Shown here: piece after piece, positions 34,687-43,652 of the stretch
How positions within the stretch are numbered: position 1 is the stretch's first letter
How the letters are laid out: every line of letters begins with the position of its first letter
The notes under the pieces: model-generated
Seen by the model: the letters and a program-made list of their open reading frames with translations, nothing else
What the model was told of the DNA's origin: nothing
The model's database searches: none
Source of the DNA: Planctomycetota bacterium
Lineage (GTDB): Bacteria > Planctomycetota > PLA2
NCBI GenBank assembly: GCA_021776735.1
Contig: JAJFFH010000027.1
Location: forward strand, 558,001-622,000
DNA: 64,000 nt
Direction of reading: 5' to 3'
Made by a program: the position numbers and the translations under genes

Positions 34687-34782
34687 CCCGGGCTGCCTAG
34701 GCCTCGTACCTCGTTGATCGAGGCGGGGCCGTAAGTTTCGCCCCCGTCGGCGTCGTCTCCACCTGAGAGAATCGAGCCGCCG

Positions 34783-37700
34783 ATGAAACTTGCCTATCCG
34801 TTCGGGTCGCGGCTCCTGCTGCCGGCCGCGTTTCTCTCCGGGGCTACGGCCCTCGTCTACGAAATCGTCTGGGCCCGGCACCTGTCGCTCGTGCTCGGAT
34901 CGACCACGTCCGCAGCGGCGGCGGTCCTGAGTTCGTTCATGCTCGGGCTCGCGCTCGGCGCGCTCTTCGTGGGGTCGCGGGCCGACCGTTCACGCCGACC
35001 GTTGCGCTGGTACGGAGTGCTTGAAGTCGGCATCGGACTGTACGCGCTCGCTCTGCCGTCCCTGCTCGACCTTGCCGGCGATGTCTTGACCGGTTCGCCG
35101 TGGCTTTCCGCTTTCCTGCTGCTGCTCATCCCCTCGGCGCTCATGGGCGGGACGCTGCCTCTGCTGGCACGTTGCGGCGCCGATGGACGCGAACGGGGCG
35201 CGCGCGTATTCGGCAACCTGTACGGGGTCAACACGATCGGCGCCGTCGCCGGGGCGATTCTCGGTCCACTCGTGCTCATGCAGGCATTCGGACTTTCGGG
35301 GGCGACATGGTGGGCCGCTTCCGTCAACATCGGACTCGGAATCCTCTTTTGGGTGCTCGGGGTCCGCAGTTCCAAGCGCGAGACTTTCGAGGAACACGCC
35401 ACGGAATCGGGTCGCTATTGGACCGGCGACGCGGAGCCGTTGATCCTGATCGCGTTCTTGGCCGCGGGCTTCGCTGGCCTCGCCCTCGAGATGGCCTGGT
35501 TTCGGCTGCTCGTCTACTACCTCGAGGGCTTCACGATCGCGTTCGGCCTCATGCTGGCGGCGTATCTATTGGGGCTCGGTGCGGGCGCCCTCGCCGGGAC
35601 CGGAGCGGCCGCTCTCAGCCAGAATCCACGCCGGCTGCTGGCCCGCGTGCTTCTCGCCCAGGGGCTGCTCGCGCTCCTGACATTCCTGTTCGTCGCTCCG
35701 ATCGGGGACCAGTTGGAATCGATGCGCGCCGGCTACGTCGAAGCGGCCGGTGTCGGCGGGTCCTACAACATGGCCCTGTTCCTCGCATCGATCGCCGTGA
35801 TTTTTCCGGCGACGTTTTGCGCCGGCATGCTGACACCGGTCGTTGGACGAATCGCGCTGAGTGATCGGGAGGCGATCGGACGTCACTGCGGGGCGATCTA
35901 CGCCGCGACGACCATCGGCGCCGTGCTCGCGCCGCCCGTGGCCGGTTTTTGGATCATTCCCGCGATCGGGGTTCCGGCGACGATCGCCGTCATGGCCGGA
36001 CTTGTCCTACTCGCGGGCACGCTCGTCGCGTTGCCGCGCGGCCTGCGGGACTGGGTCATCGCGGGGGGCTGCGCGGCAGCGTTCGTCATGATCTGCCTCG
36101 CCGCGGATCTCACGACGCCGCTGGTCAAGCGTTCGCATGTGTTCCGTGCCAGCCGGACACCGCGGCGCCTGGTTGCGTTCGAGGAAGGACGACTCGGCGG
36201 CGTCTCGGTTGTCGAGGAGCTTACGAACGGAGCCCGACGGCTGTACATCGATGGTTTCTCCGCGGCGGAAACGGGACGGCACTACGGATACATGCGCATG
36301 CTCGGCCACCTGCCGGTGCTCCTGTGCGATAGCCCCAAGAACGCCTGCGTCGTCGCCTTCGGCACGGGCACCACGGCCGGAGCGGTGGCTGCACACAAGA
36401 GCGTGGAGCGGCTCGTGTGCGTTGAAATCGAGCCCGCTGTGTTCTCCATGGCGCCGCACTTCGCCGCAGAGAATCGGTCGGTCCTGACGAAGAAAAAGAC
36501 GCAGCAGGTCGTGGCCGATGGCCGGGAATACCTGCGCCGCGGGGAGAATTCGTTCGATGTAATCACGCTCGAACCGCTGATGCCGTACACGCCGGCCGCC
36601 GTGTACCTGTACACCAAGGAGTTCTATCTCGATGCCCGGCAGAGCCTCACCAAGGGCGGCGTCTTGTGTCAGTGGATTCCGCCGCACGGCGTGTCCAACG
36701 ACGACATGAAGCGGCTGATCGCGTCGGTCGCGGCTGCGTTTCGCCATACTTCGGTGTGGTACTTCCACCACGCCGTCGCCGTGATAGGGACGGACGTCGC
36801 GCCGCAACTCGACCCGGCAAAGCTCGTCGAGCGCACATCGAGCCTGGAGATCATCTCGGATCTTCGCCGCGCACTTGTCGGAAACGCGGCACACCTCCTG
36901 GGCGCGCACGTGTGTTCCGCCGACGCGCTCAAGCGCGCACTGGACGGTGCCCGACCCTTCACCGACGACCACACCGAACTGGAATACCGGCCGCTGCCGC
37001 GCGGCCTGGGGCGCCAGTCCGCGATTTATTCCGCAGACAACATGGCGTGGCTTGCGGCGAGCCACGAAGCGCAGCCCGAGTGGATCCTGCGCGGCCTCTC
37101 CGCCGACGACCGCCGCGTGATCAACAGCGGCCGTGCCGCGCTTGAAGCGATCGCGGCGGATTGGAAACGGCGGGTCGCGGGCAAGCGTCCGCTCCCTGCC
37201 GATCGTCTCGTTGCGGTCGTGCGCAAGGACCCTATGGCCATGCTCGCGCGGTTTGCCCTGCAGCGGCGGCAGTACACGCGGTTGCTGGGCCAAGGCCAGT
37301 TCGAGGCGGCGGCACAGCTCGACCTCGTGCCCGATCGCAGCCATGCGTACCTGGGCCTCGCGCGGCGCGCCGCCGATACCGGAGAGCCGGGTGAGCGCCA
37401 CTACTACCTGACGTTGGCGCTGCGCCAGAACGCGCTGCTCAATCCGCGCGCTGCGGACGAGTCGGCCCGGATGCTGCAGGAGCTGGCCCGCGGGCTCAAA
37501 GGTCCGCAGCTCCGCTTCGTCCTGAACCGCGCCGCGGCGCTGGAAGGCAAGGAGTTCTCCGCGGGCGAAGAGGAAAGGCCGAACGTCGAGATACCGGATG
37601 TCGCCGCCGAGCTTGAGCGCGGCGATGTGACCGCGGCCCGTCTGGCACTCCAGCGCGCTCGCGATGCCGGCTTGAACCAGCAGGTCACGCGGCAGTTGGC

Positions 37701-38115
37701 CAAGTGGTTCAAGAAAAGCGCCGACCAGCGCCAGGCCCTCGCGCAACTCGAGTCGATCGGCTCCACCTACACGCTCCGCGCCGCGCTGAAGCTGGCGGCG
37801 AAGGGCCTCCCGGAGAACCTGGTCGCGGTCGCACCGATTTTCGCGCGCAACGTTGCGATCGCGCGTTGGCAGCGGCTCTGCGAGCACGCCGCTTCAAAAG
37901 TAAGGGAAGCCGCAGCCGATGCGGCCAAGGGCACGCGGAATCGACGATTCCTGCCCGCTCTCGCCGAACTGTGCAACGACCCGGACCGGGGTGTGCGCCT
38001 TAGCGCGTTCATTTCGTTTTGCGACATCGAACCGGCCGGCAAGGCCACGCAGTACGACTACAACGCCCCCCAAAAACCAGCCCTGGACCGCCTACGCAAG
38101 CTCGCGGAGAATTAG
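34783..38115 (+). CDS. Giant spermidine-synthase-like membrane protein with C-terminal repeats
   Basis: 1110 aa. Residues about 1-450 carry many membrane helices of the MFS/SpeE-fused type (SGATALVYEIVWARHLSLVLGST, LMGGTLPLLAR). Residues about 465-730 resemble a spermidine-synthase domain, with FGTGTTAGAVA as nucleotide site, EIEPAVFSMAPHF, DGREYLRR and DVITLEPLMPY. The last 300 residues are helical, TPR-like then HEAT-like (LAELCNDPDRGVRLSAFISF). Such fusions are widespread but their substrate is not established; the acidic residues that bind putrescine cannot be confirmed by eye. Confidence 0.82.
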   Translation: MKLAYPFGSRLLLPAAFLSGATALVYEIVWARHLSLVLGSTTSAAAAVLSSFMLGLALGALFVGSRADRSRRPLRWYGVLEVGIGLYALALPSLLDLAGDVLTGSPWLSAFLLLLIPSALMGGTLPLLARCGADGRERGARVFGNLYGVNTIGAVAGAILGPLVLMQAFGLSGATWWAASVNIGLGILFWVLGVRSSKRETFEEHATESGRYWTGDAEPLILIAFLAAGFAGLALEMAWFRLLVYYLEGFTIAFGLMLAAYLLGLGAGALAGTGAAALSQNPRRLLARVLLAQGLLALLTFLFVAPIGDQLESMRAGYVEAAGVGGSYNMALFLASIAVIFPATFCAGMLTPVVGRIALSDREAIGRHCGAIYAATTIGAVLAPPVAGFWIIPAIGVPATIAVMAGLVLLAGTLVALPRGLRDWVIAGGCAAAFVMICLAADLTTPLVKRSHVFRASRTPRRLVAFEEGRLGGVSVVEELTNGARRLYIDGFSAAETGRHYGYMRMLGHLPVLLCDSPKNACVVAFGTGTTAGAVAAHKSVERLVCVEIEPAVFSMAPHFAAENRSVLTKKKTQQVVADGREYLRRGENSFDVITLEPLMPYTPAAVYLYTKEFYLDARQSLTKGGVLCQWIPPHGVSNDDMKRLIASVAAAFRHTSVWYFHHAVAVIGTDVAPQLDPAKLVERTSSLEIISDLRRALVGNAAHLLGAHVCSADALKRALDGARPFTDDHTELEYRPLPRGLGRQSAIYSADNMAWLAASHEAQPEWILRGLSADDRRVINSGRAALEAIAADWKRRVAGKRPLPADRLVAVVRKDPMAMLARFALQRRQYTRLLGQGQFEAAAQLDLVPDRSHAYLGLARRAADTGEPGERHYYLTLALRQNALLNPRAADESARMLQELARGLKGPQLRFVLNRAAALEGKEFSAGEEERPNVEIPDVAAELERGDVTAARLALQRARDAGLNQQVTRQLAKWFKKSADQRQALAQLESIGSTYTLRAALKLAAKGLPENLVAVAPIFARNVAIARWQRLCEHAASKVREAAADAAKGTRNRRFLPALAELCNDPDRGVRLSAFISFCDIEPAGKATQYDYNAPQKPALDRLRKLAEN

Positions 38116-38255
38116 CAAGGAGCTGCGGAACGTCCTCCGAAGGAAGAAGTGCGTTTTTTTGAGGAGCGGCGCAGCCGGCTTCCCGGCCCGCGCTAGCAAA
38201 AAGCGGCGAAGCCGGTTTTTGACGTGGCATTCGCCACCCCTCTACGTTGTAAGCC
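38116..38255. other. Intergenic region with degenerate palindromes
   Basis: No gene. Holds the palindrome at 38197-38221, a second GC-rich inverted repeat around 38165-38191, and TACGTT (38243-38248) 7 nt before the next start. Confidence 0.5.
38197..38221. repeat. REP-like palindrome, one mismatch
   Basis: CAAAAAGCGGC, loop GAA, GCCGGTTTTTG. Similar layout to the other palindromes but a different core. Confidence 0.5.
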
Positions 38256-39536
38256 TTGGTGCTGTCCCTGCTTGTCGCCGCTCTCGTCGCCGGTCCGGTC
38301 CTTCGTGCACCGGTCGGTCGCGGCCCGGTCGGTTCCAGAACGGTGCCGGCCGATCCGGTTCGCCATCGCGTCGCCGGTCTGTTGGCTGGGCCTCCCGTCC
38401 TGCACCGCTCCGTAGCCGTCGTGCCGCTGTACGCTTCGCTGCCTTCGCTTGCCGGACACGGCAAGGGCTCGAGCGTGACGTGGCTCGATCGTGGTTTGCA
38501 GGCGCGTCCGCTGTTTGAAGGCAACCAGTCCTATCTCCGGGTCGCAAACCCCACTCCGCATCCGGTGCTTGTTCCCGCTGGGACCCTGTTTCAGTATGGC
38601 AAGTCCGAGGCATTCACGGGACGCGGCGTGGTGGTGCCGGCGAATTTCGCCGCCCTGTTACCCGCGGTCCTGAGACATCCGCGCGCCAATGAAGAACATG
38701 CGCCGGCCGGACGCGTCACACCGGTCGCGACCGGAGCGGCAATGCATCCGGAGATCAACGGCGACACCGTCGCTTCAGGCTGGCACGTATTCGGTATCAC
38801 GCGCCTGGTCGCGATCCAGCGATTGGGCGAAATCGACCGACCGACAAAGACGCTGGTCAAGCACAGCCAACAGGCGCTGAACGATTTCGGACGGACGGCC
38901 GTCGGTGCCGTTTTTCTCGTCGGCAATCGACCGATCTCCGCCCACGTGTTTGGACGGCACGACCTCTTTCGGACTGCGTTCGCCGATCTCGCACGGGCCG
39001 CGGTGATTCAGGCTCGCCAGGTCGAACGCGCCGGAAACACCGCTGAGATCCGCCGCGCGGCTCGCACGGGGTCGCCCGTGCCGTCCGCTCTCGCATTCTT
39101 GCGCGCGCTGCAGCGATACGACGGAGTCACAACCGAGTCGTACGCAGAGGGTTTTGAGGTCGCGATCCGTGCGCCGCTTGAGCGCGTGGTCGGCCAAGCT
39201 CTGCTTGATCGCGATCGGTCCCTGCTTCACCTCGCCTACTACGCCGTCGGCGGCTATTGGCCGGCCACTTCGCTGGACGCGCGGAACGAAGGCGGGCGCG
39301 CGGGAGGCGTTCCGGGGGGCGGGCCGGCGCCGAAGGGCCCTCCGACGAACCCCAACCCCGAAGGGAGTCCCGGCGTCACCGACCGGAGGCCGCGACCGAC
39401 GATCGCCGCCGAACGCCAGCGAGCGCGCCGTCCCGATCCCCCGAACCCCGGCGGCGGCAACCGCGGCGGCGGCAACGCCGGCAACCGCGGAGGCGGCGGG
39501 GGTGGCGGTGGCGGAGCTCGCGGCCGCGACGGCTGA
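38256..39536 (+). CDS. Exported ARPP-1-like protein with Gly-rich tail
   Basis: 426 aa with an N-terminal hydrophobic stretch (LSLLVAALVAGPV). The middle resembles the ARPP-1 domain: SYLRVANPTPHPVLVPAGTLF and GAVFLVGNRPISAHVFGRHDLFRTAFADL. Function of that family is unknown. The last 100 residues are a Pro/Gly-rich tail ending in GGGNRGGGNAGNRGGGGGG, probably disordered. The TTG start is 7 nt after TACGTT; GTG at 38259 is equally possible. Confidence 0.6.
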   Translation: MVLSLLVAALVAGPVLRAPVGRGPVGSRTVPADPVRHRVAGLLAGPPVLHRSVAVVPLYASLPSLAGHGKGSSVTWLDRGLQARPLFEGNQSYLRVANPTPHPVLVPAGTLFQYGKSEAFTGRGVVVPANFAALLPAVLRHPRANEEHAPAGRVTPVATGAAMHPEINGDTVASGWHVFGITRLVAIQRLGEIDRPTKTLVKHSQQALNDFGRTAVGAVFLVGNRPISAHVFGRHDLFRTAFADLARAAVIQARQVERAGNTAEIRRAARTGSPVPSALAFLRALQRYDGVTTESYAEGFEVAIRAPLERVVGQALLDRDRSLLHLAYYAVGGYWPATSLDARNEGGRAGGVPGGGPAPKGPPTNPNPEGSPGVTDRRPRPTIAAERQRARRPDPPNPGGGNRGGGNAGNRGGGGGGGGGARGRDG

Positions 39537-39690
39537 TCAGCCCCTACGCGACCGACTCATCAGCTTCCCGGATGCGGTGCCGCGCACGAATGATCGCAGC
39601 CGTTGCCATTCCATCGGACGACGCCAGCGACCCGTCGCTGCGCCGGTGCCCGCCAGGTCGGTGCGCTCTTCGCGATGCGCGTGCAGCCCC
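39537..39690. other. Short intergenic region
   Basis: Nothing recognisable apart from the folB promoter at its end. Confidence 0.5.
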
Positions 39691-39719
39691 TTGACACCCG
39701 CGGGATCTGGGCCAAGCTT
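39691..39719 (+). promoter_or_regulatory. Sigma-70-type promoter for folB
   Basis: Perfect -35 TTGACA (39691-39696), 17 bp, weak -10 AAGCTT (39714-39719). It would start transcription about at the GTG at 39725. Confidence 0.5.
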
Positions 39720-39724
39720 TGATC

Positions 39725-40075
39725 GTGGATCGCATCGCCATCGAAGACCTCGTTGTCCGGACCGTCGTTGGGGTCCACGACTGGGAGCGCGACGGGCCGC
39801 GCGAAGTTCATCTCGACCTCGTGCTTGAGACCGACCTCGGCGTGGCGGCCGCATCGGACTCGCTTGCTGACACGGTGGACTACGGCACCGTCGCTCGTTG
39901 CGTGATCGCGCATGCGGAAGTCTCGCGCTTCCAGCTCCTCGAATCGCTTGCGGGCTCGATTGCCGATCTGGTTCTCGCGGAGTTCCCGGCGGTGCGCGCC
40001 ACAACCGTCCGCGTGAAAAAGCCACGCGCACTACCGTCGGGTTTGGTTTTCGTAGAGCTCCGCCGCACCCGATAG
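39725..40075 (+). CDS. folB: Dihydroneopterin aldolase
   Basis: Folate synthesis: 7,8-dihydroneopterin to 6-hydroxymethyl-dihydropterin. 116 aa with the family start DRIAIEDLVVRTVVGVHDWER, and VDYGTVARCVI, RFQLLESLAGSIADLVL. The GTG at 39725 gives MDRIAIEDL, typical of FolB; a TTG six bases earlier is possible. Confidence 0.92.
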   Translation: MDRIAIEDLVVRTVVGVHDWERDGPREVHLDLVLETDLGVAAASDSLADTVDYGTVARCVIAHAEVSRFQLLESLAGSIADLVLAEFPAVRATTVRVKKPRALPSGLVFVELRRTR

Positions 40076-40091
40076 CGCCCCGGCGCGAAAC

Positions 40092-40949
40092 TCAACGCCG
40101 TCGGCGCCGACGGCGGCCACGCTGGAGCGGCCGGGTCAGCAGCGGGTCGTTTTGCCAGGCTTCCAGCAGGGCGATGGCTGCGGCCGGATCGACGCGGCGT
40201 TGGGGATCGTGGCACATCAGGCGCGCCACCACGTCGTAGGCTCGATCGCGCAGGAAGGGACGGCGCGTCTTGAGCGGGATGATCTCGTTGTTGGCGTGGG
40301 CCGTCCGCGCATCGCCGAGGCTGTCCGCCGGGGGAACACCCGCGAGCATGCGATACAGCAAGCCACCGAGAGCGTAGACATTTGCCTTGATCGTGATCGG
40401 GCCCAGGTCGTTACGCGCCAACTCGGGCGCGCCGTAGGCGCCGGCCTGAACGTTCGCGCCGCGAAACGATTCTGCCTCCGCCGCGCGACGCACGTAGCGA
40501 AACGTCAGCAACTTGGGCGACGCCGGCCTGGGAAGCAGCAGGTTCTTGGGCCGCACGTTCTTGTAGATCAACTGCCCCTTTTCCAGGTAGTACAGCGCGC
40601 GGGCGACTCCCAGCGCGATCGCGACGGCGCGGATTTCGGGCAGCGCTCCGGCCGCCTCGCACAATGCCGTGCCCAGATGCGCCTCGCGCGTCCACTCCGT
40701 AACAAGGTAGGGCTGTCCCTCGATGTCGCCCGTGTCGAGCGTCAGCAGGAGTTGCGGATGTTCGAGCCGGCGCACAAGATCGCGCTCCGCCAGAAAGAGC
40801 GCCCGCGCGCGCGCATTCCCGACGTATTCGTCGCGGAGCGCCTTGATCGTGACAACGCGGTTCAGCTTGAGCTGGACCGCGCGGTAATAGGTCCCGGTGG
40901 TGTCTTGCGCGTAGGCCGCGCCCAGTCGATAGCCATCCGGCGCCTTCAC
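40092..40949 (-). CDS. Pseudokinase of the Ser/Thr kinase fold, coupled to rpiB
   Basis: 285 aa. A Hanks-kinase fold is recognisable: VVTIKAL with the ATP lysine Lys36, LFLAERDLVRRLEHPQLL for the C-helix, and YGAPELA for the APE motif. The catalytic residues are lost: HRDxKPxN reads YKNVRPKN (Asp to Asn131) and DFG reads TFR (149-151). The glycine loop is also missing. It is probably a pseudokinase binding a partner rather than phosphorylating. It overlaps rpiB by 4 nt (GTGA). A basic tail ends in a run of seven arginines. Confidence 0.8.
   Translation of the reverse strand: MKAPDGYRLGAAYAQDTTGTYYRAVQLKLNRVVTIKALRDEYVGNARARALFLAERDLVRRLEHPQLLLTLDTGDIEGQPYLVTEWTREAHLGTALCEAAGALPEIRAVAIALGVARALYYLEKGQLIYKNVRPKNLLLPRPASPKLLTFRYVRRAAEAESFRGANVQAGAYGAPELARNDLGPITIKANVYALGGLLYRMLAGVPPADSLGDARTAHANNEIIPLKTRRPFLRDRAYDVVARLMCHDPQRRVDPAAAIALLEAWQNDPLLTRPLQRGRRRRRRR
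40097..40116. terminator. 20-bp perfect palindrome between convergent folB and pseudokinase genes
   Basis: CGCCGTCGGCGCCGACGGCG is its own reverse complement. It lies inside the Arg-rich C-terminal codons of the pseudokinase. It may act as a two-way stop, but no T-tract follows. Confidence 0.35.
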
Positions 40950-41422
40950 GGAACTTCGCCCGGCTGATCGGGCTGCGAATCGGGCTGCACGTCCAACTGG
41001 TTGATCTTGTTCACGCGCCTGCCGTGACGACCGCCTTCGAATTCCGCCGCGAGCCAGTGCTCGGTGATCTCGACCGCGTGCGCCGGATCCAGCACGCGCG
41101 CACCAAGGCACAGCACGTTCGCGTCGTTGTGTTCGCGCGACATCGCCGCGGTAAACCGGTCGTGCACGGTTGCCGCACGGATCCCGAGAATCTTGTTGGC
41201 CGCCATTCCGATTCCGATGCCCGTGCCGCACACGAGGATACCGCGCGTGCACGCACCGCCCGCGACCGCGCGGCCGACCGCCGCGCCGTAGTCCGGGTAG
41301 TCCACGGACTCGGGGCCGGAGCAGCCAAGATCATCGATCTCGTGGCCGAGCTCCTTGAGCCTCCCGGCAATACGATTCTTCAACTCAAAACCGGCGTGGT
41401 CGGAGGCCACCGCTATGCGCAT
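40946..41422 (-). CDS. rpiB: Ribose-5-phosphate isomerase B
   Basis: 158 aa, pentose phosphate pathway. MRIAVASDHAGFELK, YPDYGAAVG, CGTGIGIGMAANKI with the active-site Cys, and HDRFTAAMSREHNDANVL. TAGGCT at 41429-41434 ends 6 nt before the ATG. The last 20 residues (NQLDVQPDSQPDQPGEVP) are a tail beyond the core. Confidence 0.95.
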   Translation of the reverse strand: MRIAVASDHAGFELKNRIAGRLKELGHEIDDLGCSGPESVDYPDYGAAVGRAVAGGACTRGILVCGTGIGIGMAANKILGIRAATVHDRFTAAMSREHNDANVLCLGARVLDPAHAVEITEHWLAAEFEGGRHGRRVNKINQLDVQPDSQPDQPGEVP

Positions 41423-41467
41423 GGTTCCAGCCTATCTCAACGTACCTACCGAGAAGCACGGGCGTGG

Positions 41468-41492
41468 CGAAAATCCGCATGGCGGATTTTCG
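41468..41492. repeat. REP-like palindrome, perfect 11-bp stem
   Basis: CGAAAATCCGC, loop ATG, GCGGATTTTCG. Same loop as the copy at 3499. Confidence 0.75.
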
Positions 41493-41542
41493 TCAGGGCG
41501 GGCCGGGTGGGACGGCTTCGCCGCCGACCGGCCGACAACAGG

Positions 41543-41588
41543 AACGGACGGCGATGCTTTTGGGGCTGCCCGAGTATCGCCGTTCGTT
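41543..41588 (-). terminator. Hairpin formed by an inverted pair of the 12-bp word
   Basis: AACGGACGGCGAT (41543-41555) and ATCGCCGTTCGTT (41576-41588) pair over 13 bp with one mismatch across a 20-nt loop. It lies just after the stop of the minus-strand fusion gene, as a terminator would. 41544-41555 is exact copy 8 of the word. Confidence 0.5.
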
Positions 41589-41616
41589 TGCTTCCCTTCT
41601 CCTTGAGCGACGACCC

Positions 41617-42702
41617 TCAGCCCTCCGCAGGGTCCGTTTCGCCGTTCACGATTTCTACGACTCGGGCTTCGATGGCTTTCTGGATGCGGTCGGCGGCGCG
41701 GCGGTAGACCTTGAGGGAGCGGCCGTACGGGTCGCGGATCTCTTTGCCGTCGGGATCGAGGAGTTGGACCAGATCGGGGTTCTCGAAGTAGGGCTGCAGG
41801 AATTCGCGGTGGCCGTGCGACATGACGTACACCCGGTCGGCCTGATTGAGGAGACCGATCGAGAAGGGCCGGCTGCGGTGCGCGCGCAGGTCGAGTCCGT
41901 GCTCCGCCGCGGTCGAGATCGAGTGTTCGCTCGCGGGGTGACCGGCCATCGCCATCGTTCCGAACGAGCCGATCCGGTACCCGTAGCGGACGAGGTCGTC
42001 TGTTTCGCAGCCGAGGCGCGCGGCGAGCTCGGTGCGCAAGGCGACTTCGGCGACCGGGGAGCGGCAGAGGTTGCCGGTGCACGCGACGAGGATGAGCTCG
42101 GTCGCGGCGCGGATGATGTCGGCGGCGGGGATCGCGCCGCGGCGGGTGATCGCGAAGCGCTGGTCCGCGCAGCGCACCACGGTCGAACTGCGGCCGCCGC
42201 GCGTGCGCCCGGCGTCGAGCAACAGGTCGATCTCCTCGCCCATGGCCTTGGCCACCCCGGCGCCGTTGAGCGCCGCCGGCTCGCCGCTGCGATTCGCACT
42301 GGTCTGCAGCAGCGGTCGCGCCGCCGCCCGTGCCAAAGCGACGGCAACCGGCTGGTCCGGGCTCCGCAGCCCGACCATGCGGCCCCTACGCCCCGGAACG
42401 AGGAGCGTAATCGGACCGGGCCACAGCCGCCGGGCCAGCCGCTCCGCGATCGTTGGCAACCGTCCACCTACGAGCTTGCGTGCCGTCTCCACGTCCGGCA
42501 CGAGGTACGCACACGCCTTGCGCGCGTCCCGCCCCTTGGCCTGAAACAATCGGTGGACTGCGTCCGGGTTGCGTGCATCCACCCCGATGCCGTAGACGGT
42601 CTCGGTGGGAAACGCCACGATGCCGCCCTGGTCGAGTACTTCGAGTGCCGCGGTGACCGCCGCTTCCAAGGGGCCGTCCGGCCGCACGCTGTGGGTTTCC
42701 AC
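41617..42702 (-). CDS. Fusion of TsaC/Sua5 (YrdC) with low-molecular-weight protein tyrosine phosphatase
   Basis: 361 aa, starting at GTG. Residues 1-205 are a YrdC/Sua5 domain that makes threonylcarbamoyl-AMP for t6A in tRNA (GGIVAFPTETVYGIG, KGRDARK, LWPGPITLLV, SANRSGEPA). Residues 206-361 are an LMW-PTP: CTGNLCRS with Cys208 and Arg214, and the general-acid DP at Asp324 in RDPYGRS. Both sites look intact. Fusions of this type are known in some bacteria; why the two are joined is not clear. An 11/12 match to the dispersed word lies upstream (42750-42761). Confidence 0.92.
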   Translation of the reverse strand: METHSVRPDGPLEAAVTAALEVLDQGGIVAFPTETVYGIGVDARNPDAVHRLFQAKGRDARKACAYLVPDVETARKLVGGRLPTIAERLARRLWPGPITLLVPGRRGRMVGLRSPDQPVAVALARAAARPLLQTSANRSGEPAALNGAGVAKAMGEEIDLLLDAGRTRGGRSSTVVRCADQRFAITRRGAIPAADIIRAATELILVACTGNLCRSPVAEVALRTELAARLGCETDDLVRYGYRIGSFGTMAMAGHPASEHSISTAAEHGLDLRAHRSRPFSIGLLNQADRVYVMSHGHREFLQPYFENPDLVQLLDPDGKEIRDPYGRSLKVYRRAADRIQKAIEARVVEIVNGETDPAEG

Positions 42703-42778
42703 CGTTGACGGGTTATAGCAGCCGTGTCGGGCCGATGAAGGGATAGCCGAAGGACGGCGATTTCTCCCCGGGCACTGG

Positions 42779-42784
42779 TACGGT
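42779..42784 (+). promoter_or_regulatory. Leaderless-type -10 (TACGGT) for the ccsA-like gene
   Basis: TACGGT ends 7 nt before a GTG at 42792, which would make that GTG the start rather than the one at 42783. Confidence 0.4.
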
Positions 42785-42791
42785 GAAAAAC

Positions 42792-43616
42792 GTGCTTGCG
42801 GCGATGCCCCTGACCTCGGTCGAGGCGGGTCTTCTGTACTCCGCTCTCGGTGCCTTCCTGGGCGCCGCGTTCGTCGGCGTACAGGTAGCCCGCGGACGTC
42901 GGCGCGGGCGTGGGCTGCGGCCCATGCTCGGCGTCGGAACCGTGCTGCTCGGCGTCTTCCTCACCGCCACACTCCTGCGCGCGGGTCCGGCAGCACTCGG
43001 CCAGCGCTACGAGTTCGTCGCGCTCATCGCCCTCGTCGTCGCGTCCGGCGCGTTCTTCGCCCACCGCGGTCGGGAAGGTCCGGCGCTACCAGCCGTCGCG
43101 GCACCGACGGTGGCGCTCCTGCTCGTCTTCGTTGTCGTGCTCGCACCGCGCAGCGACGGCTCGGCTCCCGATCTCCGGTTCGGCCGCGCGGTTCACATCG
43201 TGTTTGCCATCCTCGGGTTTGCCGGGTTCACGGTCGCAGCCGCGGTGGGGGTCTTGTACCTGTGGACCATCCGCGTGCTGAAGCGGGACCCGGCGGCGGC
43301 AGTCGCCCGCCCCCTACCGGCCCTGGAGCGACTCGACATCCTGAACTTCCGCGCGGTCGCGATCGGTCTCCCGTTTCTGGCGCTGAGCATCCTCTCGGGC
43401 TGGCTGTTCGTGGACACGACGTTGAGCTGGTGGATCGATCCGACGGTGCTGACCGCGCTCGGCGGCCTGCTCGTTTACTCGCTCCTGCTCCTTGCACGGG
43501 CCGCGCTGGGTTGGTACGGACGACGCATCGCGCTCTTGTCGGTGATCGGTTTCGTCTTCGCGTTCGTGGGCTATGTCGTCGCGAGTTTTTGCACGAGCAC
43601 GGGAACCCTGCACTAG
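42792..43616 (+). CDS. CcsA/HemX-like cytochrome c assembly membrane protein
   Basis: About 274 aa, eight hydrophobic segments. The HIVFAILGFAGF segment gives one of the heme-handling histidines; a second, WWIDP, is reminiscent of the WWD-like region of CcsA. Adjacent to hemA, as hemX is in other bacteria. Either cytochrome c assembly or a HemX-type role is possible. GTG at 42783 adds three residues. Confidence 0.8.
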   Translation: MLAAMPLTSVEAGLLYSALGAFLGAAFVGVQVARGRRRGRGLRPMLGVGTVLLGVFLTATLLRAGPAALGQRYEFVALIALVVASGAFFAHRGREGPALPAVAAPTVALLLVFVVVLAPRSDGSAPDLRFGRAVHIVFAILGFAGFTVAAAVGVLYLWTIRVLKRDPAAAVARPLPALERLDILNFRAVAIGLPFLALSILSGWLFVDTTLSWWIDPTVLTALGGLLVYSLLLLARAALGWYGRRIALLSVIGFVFAFVGYVVASFCTSTGTLH

Positions 43617-43652
43617 GAACAGGAACCGGGCGTCTAGGGAAACATCGGAAAC

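Larger units (their letters stand above)
41423..41616. other. Intergenic region with palindrome and inverted pair of the 12-bp word
   Basis: Palindrome at 41468-41492, then the word at 41544-41555 facing a one-mismatch inverse copy at 41576-41587. No gene. Confidence 0.6.
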
